Shown piece after piece: positions 13,987 through 19,745 of a stretch of 22,270 bases of DNA. This DNA comes from Rubrobacter_F sp035642415 (lineage in GTDB: Bacteria; Actinomycetota; Rubrobacteria; Rubrobacterales; Rubrobacteraceae). The notes beneath the pieces were generated by a model. It did no database searches, was not told where the DNA came from, and worked only from the letters and a program-made list of their open reading frames with translations. A program made the position numbers and the translations under genes. How positions within the stretch are numbered: the first letter of the stretch is position 1; each line of letters starts with the position of its first letter. The stretch lies in NCBI GenBank assembly GCA_035642415.1, contig DASQSI010000284.1, forward strand, positions 1 through 22,270, in the 5' to 3' direction.

Positions 13987-14059
13987 CAAAGGTCGGGACA
14001 TGCTCTGCATTGGGAACTTGCCCCTCCGCAAGTCCGGCTGGAGCACGCCCCGACCTTTG
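13987..14059. repeat. 73-nt long inverted repeat / hairpin
   Basis: The 19-nt arms 13987-14005 and 14041-14059 are complementary except for two positions, which are G-T wobbles if the minus strand is read. An inner hairpin (ACTTGC/GCAAGT) lies in the loop. There is no T run. It could be a folded RNA element, a MITE-like fragment or a regulatory hairpin upstream of the winged-helix gene. Confidence 0.5.
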
Positions 14060-14252
14060 CAATCTACACCGGCATTCGTTAGATACAACGTTAACTAGGC
14101 TGAGGTTAATGCCTTTGTTATGCTCGACCCTAGATCTTAGGTATTGGTTGAGGGGTCCCCTGGCGCCGCATCTTGGAGGCTATGCTGGAGAGAGTAGACG
14201 GCGTGTAGACTTTCGAACGGACCTGACGGATATAGGGAAGGGGGAAGCGAGC

Positions 14253-14534
14253 GTGGCGGACGATGTGGGGGGTGACGCACAACGGCTCCTGCAAGTGGTA
14301 ACTGAACACCAGGCTAAACGCCGTTTAGGGGAGACGGTAGTGCCGGAGGAGGTAGCACACCATGCCGGTCTGCATCCTGGTACAGAGCGCTATAACAAAG
14401 CCGTGCAGCATCTCATAGATGAGAGGGCGATAGAAGAAGATGAGAGGTATAGGCTCGTTGCTTCTGGCAACCACCCCGGCGGCACCTTGTATTTCAAGAT
14501 AACCCAGCGGGGCCGGGAGATGTTGCGTGAGTAG
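14253..14534 (+). CDS. small winged-helix-like protein, 93 residues
   Basis: GTG 14253 has AAGGGGGA about 7 nt upstream; the frame is open back to 14010 but that part looks non-coding. The order is QRLLQVVTEHQAKRRLG (helix), ETVVPEEVAHHAGLHPGTER (turn and helix), YNKAVQHLIDERAIEEDE (recognition-type helix), then a strand pair YRLVASG and GGTLYFKITQRGREML, which matches a wing followed by a last helix. This resembles small one-domain winged-helix proteins of Rubrobacter; DNA binding is plausible but unproven. It converges with the structured element starting at 14583. Confidence 0.65.
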   Translation: MADDVGGDAQRLLQVVTEHQAKRRLGETVVPEEVAHHAGLHPGTERYNKAVQHLIDERAIEEDERYRLVASGNHPGGTLYFKITQRGREMLRE

Positions 14535-14582
14535 CCCTTGCTGATCCCTTCAATGCAACGTATACAAAGCGACCAGAAAGAT

Positions 14583-14800
14583 GAGGGCCGGGCGAAAGCG
14601 AGGTACAACGTGTAGAGAGACACCCCGGCCCTCGTGCTAGGTCATGCCTTCTTATCCACCGCGCTCTTGAGCTACACCTGTCCCCCCTTTGTGACAAAGC
14701 AACGATTGGGCATACGCAGGGGGACGGGCCGATAAAAGATAGCGTCTCGTTGAAGAATGGGTGACGACGTCAAAGGGACCCCAACGAGGCTACCTGTTAG
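14583..14800 (-). ncRNA. candidate structured RNA, copy 1
   Basis: About 218 nt, matched by 17510-17717. Read on the minus strand the conserved blocks are, in order: CTAACAGGT, a stem CTCGTTG/CAACGAG (14788-14782 with 14752-14746), CTATC then TTTATCG and CCCGT, a GC stem (14725-14719 with 14686-14680), GCTTTGTC in its loop, CTCAAGAGC, CGGTGG, TAAGAAGGCAT, and a terminal GC hairpin (14633-14583) followed by ATCTTTCTGG. There is no open reading frame common to both copies. Blocks are conserved while stem sequences drift, as in a functional RNA. No known class (tRNA, RNase P, 6S, tmRNA, common riboswitches) is recognised. Confidence 0.45.
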
Positions 14801-14816
14801 CAGCTATTTTACACCT

Positions 14817-14831
14817 GCACGTACTACGTGC
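14817..14831. promoter_or_regulatory. 15-bp palindrome at the 5' side of RNA copy 1
   Basis: GCACGTA-C-TACGTGC, perfect, 17 bp upstream (minus strand) of the first conserved block of the candidate RNA. TAAAAT on the minus strand between them could be a -10 box. Copy 2 lacks this palindrome. Confidence 0.35.
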
Positions 14832-14950
14832 TAGATAATCCCTTAAGTGCGGCCCGGTAAGGTAGGGGTTGGTGGTAGAAAAGAAGCGTACTCCGCAAGG
14901 CATTATACGGTAGAAGCCGCGGCGGCCGACGAGGGGTTTATAGGAGTAGC

Positions 14951-15007
14951 GGACCGGGGCTATGGGCAATAGAGAAAGGCTGGAGCCCTAATAATAGGAC
15001 CCCGGCC
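14951..15007 (-). terminator. GC hairpin after the minus-strand gene at 15023
   Basis: CCGGGG (14954-14959) pairs with CCCCGG (15000-15005), with two more pairs around a bulge. It begins 16 bp after the gene stop. The adjacent CCTCGGTAGG also occurs in RNA copy 2 at 17568-17577, so it may be a fragment of the same element family. Confidence 0.4.
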
Positions 15008-15022
15008 TCGGTAGGTGATCTA

Positions 15023-15358
15023 CTATCTCTGTGTTCTTTTTATAAAGCTCTCACGATAGCCTTTGCTGAAGGCGTCTTCATCTGCGCGGTCCATCTCTTC
15101 CGCAGAACTCCATATGGGCTCGGGGTAGAGCTTTAGATCCTCCTCAAACTCCTCTATGGTCGGGAAGCGCTCCGGGTTACGGCGTCCAAGATACTCAACG
15201 CAAGCGGGACATGCGTTCGTCTCAACATTGAGTTCCCCACGTTCGTTCGTGAGGGCGACCGCCATGACGCTCTGAACCTGAAACGGTAACCCGCAGATAC
15301 CGCACTCCTCCTCTACCAGGTCCTCAGGCGAAAACGCTCGCCGAAGTTCGATAATCAA
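15023..15358 (-). CDS. hypothetical protein with two CxxC motifs, 111 residues
   Basis: TTG 15358 is the start: GAGGAG lies 8 nt upstream. The protein has CGICG near residue 19 and NACPACVEYLG near residue 48, a pair of CxxC motifs that could hold one zinc. Between them is a strand pair VQSVMAVALTNERGELNV. The C-terminal half is acidic and helical (PTIEEFEEDLKLYPEPIW, AEEMDRADEDAF) and ends basic. The layout suggests a zinc-ribbon-like adaptor or DNA/RNA-associated protein. No family is named. It is followed by the hairpin at 14951-15007. Confidence 0.7.
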   Translation of the reverse strand: MIIELRRAFSPEDLVEEECGICGLPFQVQSVMAVALTNERGELNVETNACPACVEYLGRRNPERFPTIEEFEEDLKLYPEPIWSSAEEMDRADEDAFSKGYRESFIKRTQR

Positions 15359-15431
15359 AACACTCTCTCCTCTCTTTCAATAGACACAACATCATACAGT
15401 TAGGGAACATCGGCGGCGCCCCCTCTCGCTC

Positions 15432-15653
15432 TTAGCGTAGATATTCCTCCCCTTCTCCCATACCCTCCAGCGCCTCCACCGGCGCGAATACCTCCATCTG
15501 AACGTCAAAGTTGACGCTGCTGAAGGTAAGCTCCCCTCTCGCCACGTAACCGCCCAAAAAGTCGGAGATGCGAAAGTCTATAGCCTCGGCTTCGTCGACC
15601 ATCACCTGTAAAGTGCGAGCTAGCTCCTCTAATGCTTCCGGCTTTAATTTCAC
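15432..15653 (-). CDS. hypothetical protein, 73 residues
   Basis: I start it at GTG 15653 (VKLKPEALEELARTL) because GGAGG is 7 nt upstream; the longer frame to 15737 adds a Gly-rich leader with no ribosome site. A first helix (PEALEELARTLQVMVDEAEA) is followed by a strand-rich part (IDFRISDFLGGYVARGELTF, VQMEVFAPVEAL). It is acidic, soluble and without cysteine. It may be transcribed with the next minus-strand gene at 15358, which starts 73 bp downstream. No family is recognised. Confidence 0.6.
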   Translation of the reverse strand: MKLKPEALEELARTLQVMVDEAEAIDFRISDFLGGYVARGELTFSSVNFDVQMEVFAPVEALEGMGEGEEYLR

Positions 15654-15737
15654 GACTGCTCCTCCTCTCCCGAGAACAGAGGCGGCGGGACCTACGACGA
15701 GCGGCGCCCCGCCCCAACCAGGGCCCATCATGCCCAA

Positions 15738-16006
15738 TATCTAACTCTCACGCACTCGGAACAGAGGCGTTGACCCGGCTACCATTAGGGAAGCTTGGCT
15801 ATGAACACGGCGTTGTGGAACACCGTAAGGGTAAACGCTCCTTCCCAGCGTCAAAGGGTTTCCGCACTCACAGCACTATATAAGGTGTCTAACAAAGGTT
15901 TTACGCCAGAGAGTTTTACGCCAGAGATATTGTAATCTTTGCTTGGTGAAGCTTGAAACAAGCATCACTTTCTTGTGGTAAGATATAGGTCCCCCTCCAG
16001 GGGCAT
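15738..16006. other. gene-free stretch with a tandem repeat
   Basis: No gene is supported. It contains a perfect 15-bp tandem duplication (15898-15912 and 15913-15927) and a small GCTTG/CAAGC hairpin near 15950. The AAGATATAGG near 15981 is a weak -10-like sequence without a clear -35. Confidence 0.4.
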
Positions 16007-16052
16007 GTGGTGGGGAGAACTCCATGAGTGCCAACTTCGTTCTCCCCGCCAC
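16007..16052 (+). promoter_or_regulatory. 14-bp hairpin enclosing a ribosome site and start codon
   Basis: GTGGTGGGGAGAAC (16007-16020) pairs with GTTCTCCCCGCCAC (16039-16052) with a single wobble. The left arm contains GGGGAG, the apparent ribosome site of the ORF starting at ATG 16024, and that ATG lies in the 18-nt loop. As drawn, the fold would mask the ribosome site. Confidence 0.45.
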
Positions 16053-16194
16053 CTTTCGGGCGGTGGGTGTCGCTAAGCGGTTTTTCCTCCGTTTAACCAC
16101 CGCCTTTTTCATTGTGCTACGATGCCATTACGTGTCTAGAGGTAGCAGTCCTTACCATCATCCTCCCGCCGCCTCTGTTTTGAGAAGGGGATGA
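16024..16194 (+). CDS. possible 56-residue protein behind a hairpin
   Basis: ATG 16024 has GGGGAG 7 nt upstream. The peptide has a basic and hydrophobic middle (AKRFFLRLTTAFFIVLRCHY) and a Pro/Ser-rich tail. Its TGA overlaps ATG 16191 as ATGA. The hydrophobic part is too short and too charged for a secure membrane span. No homologue is recognised. It could be a leader ORF for the following phosphatase relic. Confidence 0.3.
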   Translation: MSANFVLPATFRAVGVAKRFFLRLTTAFFIVLRCHYVSRGSSPYHHPPAASVLRRG

Positions 16195-16355
16195 GCGGTG
16201 AGGTTCCCTTAGGAGAGGTTACTTTTTCCTCGCCGCCCTTGTACATAAGACCATTGACACCTCCCATCGTCTATCGGTCCAATAATTATCAAAACCGCTG
16301 TAGGTGCTGCTATTCTCTATGGGTGCCGAACAGGAGCACGAGGAAGGGAACCCTG

Positions 16356-16987
16356 ATGGCCGGCGCTGCGTTCGTAGCGTTCTCGGTAGCGGTGGCCCTG
16401 GGCTGGCTATACATCGTGGACTCGTGGGTGCTGTGGACAACCCGTGCTTACCCTTTGAATTTCCTGGACGCAGCGCTGAGCGTCTTCTCACTTCTCGGCA
16501 GCGTAGAGGTTGTGGGGACAACGTTGCTTGTGCTGCTCGCGGTGCTGTTTGTGCGCGGCCGTCAGATGTTCGCTGGGCGTCTTCTCACGATCTTCGTGGT
16601 AACGGAGGTTCTAGAACTTGCGATGAAGCACTACCTGCCATAGGTCCCGCTTCCAGCGGGCAGCGCCCGAGTGGAGGACTTCGCGCTGCTCGTCTCGGCC
16701 ACCCCCACGTACCCTTACCCGAGCGGGCGCATGCTCCGGGGCACGATACTTTTTGGGGCGCTCTACTTCCTCGCAGGGAATTGGTTCCTGCGCGCCGTTT
16801 TTCTGGTAGTTTTGGTGGGCATCGCCGCGAGTAGGGTCTATTTCGGGCAGCACTGGGCATCGGAGTCGTGGGTGGAGCGTTACTGGGCACCGTTGCGCTT
16901 TTGTGGGCGTTTGGTGGAAAGACGAATCTAAAGCTTTCTAAAGATCCACCTACGACCACGACGCGCCTATATCGGCAAGCGAACTAA
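16356..16987 (+). pseudogene. PAP2-type membrane phosphatase, inactivated
   Basis: This was a PAP2-superfamily lipid phosphatase with several membrane helices. It starts at ATG 16356 (MAGAAFVAFSVAVALG; GGAAGGG 7 nt upstream). Helices include VEVVGTTLLVLLAVLFV and LLTIFVVTEVLELAMKHYLP. There are three lesions. TAG 16641-16643 stops the frame right after KHYLP; the same frame resumes with VPLPAGSARVEDFALLV. The catalytic PSGH motif reads PSGR. After SRVYFGQHWAS the frame slips by one missing base near 16863, and VVGGALLGTVALLWAFGGK continues in another frame to TAA 16985-16987. Every part expected of the family is otherwise present and in order, so the decay is recent. Confidence 0.85.
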
Positions 16988-16996
16988 AAGATGAGT

Positions 16997-17117
16997 CTGT
17001 TGCAAAACTCCCGTAGTCTGCTTCTGGCCCTCGATTCATCTCCAATAACGCCTATTTTGAGACTTTGAAGCTCGATTTGAGGTTGCATATAAGCCCCGGC
17101 CTCGAGTTTTCAACAGG
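16997..17117. mobile_element. MITE-like or IS-end relic, about 120 bp
   Basis: CTGTTGCAAAACTC (16997-17010) is the inverse of GAGTTTTCAACAG (17104-17116) with a one-base gap, oriented as insertion-sequence ends. The CTGTTGCAAAACTC form is common at IS termini (family from memory, not verified). The 90 bp between them have no ORF, so it is a non-autonomous element or a deleted IS. Confidence 0.5.
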
Positions 17118-17509
17118 CCGCCATTTCTCTAGGAAACGGAGATGCCCCTGCACACCACTAGGGGTGGGTGCAAGCTTCTACTAGCTGCACCGACCCTCGC
17201 CTCTTGGTAAGCAATGGCTGCCCTTACCCAGCGCGGCCTTATCTACACGCCTACGCTACGACTGCGGGCCGCCACCCCCAATCCCCGGAAATCCTCAGAG
17301 ACCCCGTCTCTACAGGCGGGACGAACAAATTTTTGACCAGCAAACTCCGCTTTTCAGCAAATAGCGTATGAGAAAGTTAATTTCCGAAAGTTATCCGCTG
17401 CGTAGCGTTGCAAGCTTTACCACAGCTATCGTAGGGCGGGTTCGGTAGCCACCCAGGGGCTTTCGCCAGGCGCCTTGACGAGGTGCTCAACACCCACGGG
17501 CAAAAGAGA
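17118..17509. other. gene-free stretch with 17-bp repeat
   Basis: No supported gene. A plus frame at 17168-17371 and the long minus frame 17817-17377 have no ribosome sites; the latter runs through the structured element. The 17-bp repeat copy B is at 17361-17377. Confidence 0.4.
17361..17377. repeat. 17-bp repeat, copy B
   Basis: It is identical to 4903-4919 and in the same orientation, 12.4 kb away. It lies 244 bp right of the MITE-like relic. Confidence 0.55.
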
Positions 17510-17561
17510 GGGGCCGGGCTTACTAACCGCAAACGCGGAGAGAAGAAGTAAGCCCGGCCCC
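17501..17561 (-). terminator. strong terminator hairpin of RNA copy 2
   Basis: On the minus strand GGGGCCGGGCTTACT (17561-17547) pairs perfectly with its 15-nt complement (17524-17510) and is followed by TCTCTTTTG. It is the best terminator in the segment and sets the probable 3' end of the candidate RNA. Confidence 0.65.
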
Positions 17562-17717
17562 CTCGCCCCTCGGTAGGCGATGCCTTCTTACCCACCGTGC
17601 TCTTGAGATACACCCGACTCCCTATTGACAAAGCGGCTGATATATAGGGGGAACGGGTCGATAAACGATAGGTACTCATTGGAGCGCTACAACATGTCCA
17701 ACGAGACCACCTGTTAG
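17510..17717 (-). ncRNA. candidate structured RNA, copy 2
   Basis: Same ordered blocks as 14583-14800 on the minus strand. The first stem is CTCGTTGG/CCAATGAG (17705-17698 with 17682-17675), with a G-U pair on the minus strand where the plus strand would have an A-C mismatch, which favours a minus-strand transcript. The second stem is rebuilt with different bases (CGGGT/ACCCG plus ATAGGG/CCCTAT around 17612-17658). The shared blocks CTCAAGAGC, CGGTGG, TAAGAAGGCAT and CTAACAGGT are exact. It ends in the perfect terminator hairpin 17501-17561. It is isolated from genes on both sides. Confidence 0.45.
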
Positions 17718-17949
17718 TAACACCACACCAAGGGTCCATCCCCCTAGCTATGAAGTTCTCATCCTCGAAGTACGATTGGCAAGTGGAGTACAGGAAGATA
17801 GGGGGCTGATGGCCCAACTGACAAGGCGAAAGGAGAACCTCTCCAGAACCTGTAATTAGCGACAGGTTAACCTAGAAAGAAAGGGCCGGGGCCTTCTGCG
17901 ACGGTAGGACCATGGCCATTGCTAATCTCCTGAGCTTCTTCTCACAGAG
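17718..17949. other. intergenic, small hairpins only
   Basis: Downstream of the hydrolase gene on the minus strand. AACCTGT (17847-17853) pairs with ACAGGTT (17862-17868), and GGAGA/TCTCC lies just before it. A GGCCGGGGCC patch at about 17884 recalls the GC arms of the structured element. No gene is seen. Confidence 0.35.
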
Positions 17950-18867
17950 CTAGTGGTAGAGCCAGCCTAGCAGTTTCCTCACCCAACCACCGCCAGAGTT
18001 TCGCGATGGGTGCAGGAGCCCCTCCTTGAGCTTCTCCATCTTTCGCTTTGCTGGCGGCCTCTGAGGCTCCCGCCTCTTTCGGGGTCTGCGGGGCTTAAGG
18101 AAGAGGATAATCTCTTTATTTACCTCTTCAGCCCGCTCGATGAAGACCAGGTGGCCGGCGTCCTCTAGGACGCGTAGCTTGGCACCCGGGATGGCCTCGG
18201 CGAGGGCCACAGCGTTGGCGACGGGCACATAGCGGTCGTCCCTGCCATGGATCACTAGCGTCGGAGAGGTAATGTTGCCCACGTGGCGAGAGGTGTCGAA
18301 CCGGGCACCGGCCATCGCCTGCTGATAATAGGTGAACAGGGACGGCGAGTCGGCAAGGCGCCAGTGCACAACCTGTTCAAACTCCGCAGGGTGCCCGGTA
18401 CGGTAGGCGTCGGAGGTGGCAGTCTCGAGTCCTCGGCGCACCGCCCTCTCGGAACTAAACGATCCTGCCCCAAACATCCTTCCAAGTGCCTGGAGGGACA
18501 TGGGCTCGGGTTCTCGGACGCCGTAGCTCGTGCAGACCAAGACCAGCCGGTCCACCAACTCCGGCTGCTCTAGCGCCAACTCCTGGGCCACGAAACCTCC
18601 GAGAGAGGTACCCAAAACATGGGCTTTCTGTACCGCGAGGTGCTCGAGGAGCGCTACCGCCTCGGCGGACAGGTCGGCTACGCCGCGTGCCAGGTTCTGC
18701 TCGCCCCTGATGTCGAAGGTGATGACGCGGAAGTGGTGCGAGAGTGCGGGGACCTGCTTGAACCAGCACCAGCGTCCGAAGCCTAAGCCCCCGATCAAAA
18801 GCAAGGGCGGCCCGCTGCCATGAACGTCGTAGTCTATGCTGATGTTGTGGGTGGTCATCATGGGCAT
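17950..18867 (-). CDS. alpha/beta hydrolase with basic C-terminal tail
   Basis: About 305 residues from ATG 18867, with GAGG 10 nt upstream; the frame is open to 18936 but that part has no site. The core is a standard alpha/beta hydrolase: PLLLIGGLGFG (oxyanion loop), FDIRGEQN, the nucleophile elbow GTSLGG (Ser about residue 88), HGRDDRYVP with the acid Asp, and AGHLVFIE with the catalytic His. After the fold ends (about residue 257) come 48 extra residues that are very basic (KPRRPRKRREPQRPPAKRKM), ending GGGWVRKLLGWLYH, which could be an amphipathic membrane-binding helix. The substrate is unknown; esterase or haloperoxidase-like relatives are common. It is monocistronic. Confidence 0.85.
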   Translation of the reverse strand: MPMMTTHNISIDYDVHGSGPPLLLIGGLGFGRWCWFKQVPALSHHFRVITFDIRGEQNLARGVADLSAEAVALLEHLAVQKAHVLGTSLGGFVAQELALEQPELVDRLVLVCTSYGVREPEPMSLQALGRMFGAGSFSSERAVRRGLETATSDAYRTGHPAEFEQVVHWRLADSPSLFTYYQQAMAGARFDTSRHVGNITSPTLVIHGRDDRYVPVANAVALAEAIPGAKLRVLEDAGHLVFIERAEEVNKEIILFLKPRRPRKRREPQRPPAKRKMEKLKEGLLHPSRNSGGGWVRKLLGWLYH

Positions 18868-18937
18868 GGTGCTACTACCTCGACTTTCTTTCGAGCTGAA
18901 GGAGGCCCGGCGCTCATCGGCGATCCCTGGGAGCAAG

Positions 18938-18973
18938 CTGAAAGGCCAACCCTTTTCAAGGTTGGCCTTTCAG
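18938..18973 (+). terminator. perfect 14-bp hairpin
   Basis: CTGAAAGGCCAACC (18938-18951) pairs exactly with GGTTGGCCTTTCAG (18960-18973); TTTGAC follows on the plus strand. It lies 71 bp upstream of the hydrolase start. It may be a terminator or an upstream insulator; no plus-strand gene leads into it. Confidence 0.45.
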
Positions 18974-19285
18974 TTTGACACGCTAGCCAGAGAAGCTGCG
19001 TTCCGAGTTGACGTGCTCGTATGCTCTCACGAAGGAGCACACCGCCAAATGTATCACACATCTCCCGTAGACAGCTCGGGGCCCCCTTCGATCGCAACTG
19101 CGGAGGGCTTCCAGTGGCTGAGCTTGTGCCCGTTCCCTACTTCGACTTCTACCCTTGAACTACCGCCTACTTGGTAGTTACCGCCACCCTCTACTCCTCG
19201 CTTTCTTCTCTGCTCTTTAGCGATAAACGGCATGCCGCAAAGGACGTGCAACCTAAATCAAAAGAACCGAAAGCCAGAGACCCGT

Positions 19286-19344
19286 CCGGCACCCTTCTCG
19301 ATTACGCAGCGGGTTGTAGTAAAACGGCCTGGCGAGGGTGCCGG
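19286..19344 (-). terminator. 10-bp GC hairpin after the small membrane gene
   Basis: CCGGCACCCT (19286-19295) pairs with AGGGTGCCGG (19335-19344) over a 39-nt loop. It is 78 bp past the stop codon of the minus-strand membrane gene. It lacks a T run. Confidence 0.35.
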
Positions 19345-19412
19345 TTCTCTCTTGCCTTTCGGCTTTTTACCTGCAAATCTGTTGCTTCCTGAGACACTCG
19401 TTGCCATCTGTG

Positions 19413-19435
19413 GGGCCCGGACTATACATCATCCC
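19413..19435. repeat. 23-bp direct repeat, right copy
   Basis: Identical to 13454-13476. Here it covers the last codons and the TAG stop (19424-19422) of the small membrane-protein gene. Confidence 0.8.
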
Positions 19436-19721
19436 CATGATGCGTCCCTTCAGGGGGCGAACTCTTACGCGGTGTCTCCCCAGAAGCGCCTGGCCGTCTA
19501 ACACCCAGCAGGGTACCGCCAGCGGCCCACCAAAGGACGGCGCCGAGGACGAAGGCGATCAAAAGCAGGCTGAGGAACGGCAACAGCCCCCACACCAGGA
19601 GGCTGTACCCTGCGCGCAGCAGAAGAAAAGAAATCACCCCTGCAACACCGCCCAGGAGCGACAACAGCAGCACCCCTCCGAACAGGACAAGGGAGTGTGC
19701 ACGCGGGTTGATGCGTCTCAT
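19422..19721 (-). CDS. small membrane protein, 99 residues
   Basis: ATG 19721 has AGGAG 10 nt upstream. A basic head (MRRINPRAHS) leads into about three hydrophobic helices (LVLFGGVLLLSLLGGVAGVI, LLVWGLLPFLSLLLIAFVLG and a shorter WWAAGG turn), then a polar tail (GASGETPRKSSPPEGTHHGD). Basic residues at the N terminus favour an inside start. It follows the CsoR-like gene by 24 bp on the same strand and is probably cotranscribed with murE. The last four codons and stop are within the 23-bp repeat, so the original C terminus may have been altered if the repeat marks an insertion. No family is recognised. Confidence 0.65.
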   Translation of the reverse strand: MRRINPRAHSLVLFGGVLLLSLLGGVAGVISFLLLRAGYSLLVWGLLPFLSLLLIAFVLGAVLWWAAGGTLLGVRRPGASGETPRKSSPPEGTHHGDDV

Positions 19722-19745
19722 CGCCAGTTCGCTCCTTGTTCCATC

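Larger units (their letters stand above)
18868..19412. other. gene-free right end of the inserted-looking segment
   Basis: 545 bp without a supported gene; frames on both strands lack ribosome sites and typical composition. It holds two strong inverted repeats (18938-18973 and 19286-19344) and a small GCC-TTTC-GGC hairpin followed by TTTTT near 19352-19367. Confidence 0.4.

Noticed and set aside
13987..14059. A tRNA gene of 73 nt
   Set aside because: The 19-bp outer stem and single inner hairpin do not form a cloverleaf, and there is no anticodon or T-arm signature.
14640..14690. A tRNA-like D-arm in the candidate RNA (GTAGCTCAAGAGC)
   Set aside because: Only this short piece resembles a tRNA; no acceptor stem, anticodon arm or T-arm follows.
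16254..16290. A promoter from TTGACA at 16254 with AATAAT at 16281
   Set aside because: The spacing is 21 bp and no better -10 box lies at 16-18 bp.
17377..17817. A 146-residue minus-strand protein
   Set aside because: No ribosome site and protein-unlike composition; it runs through a structured element whose other copy has no matching frame.
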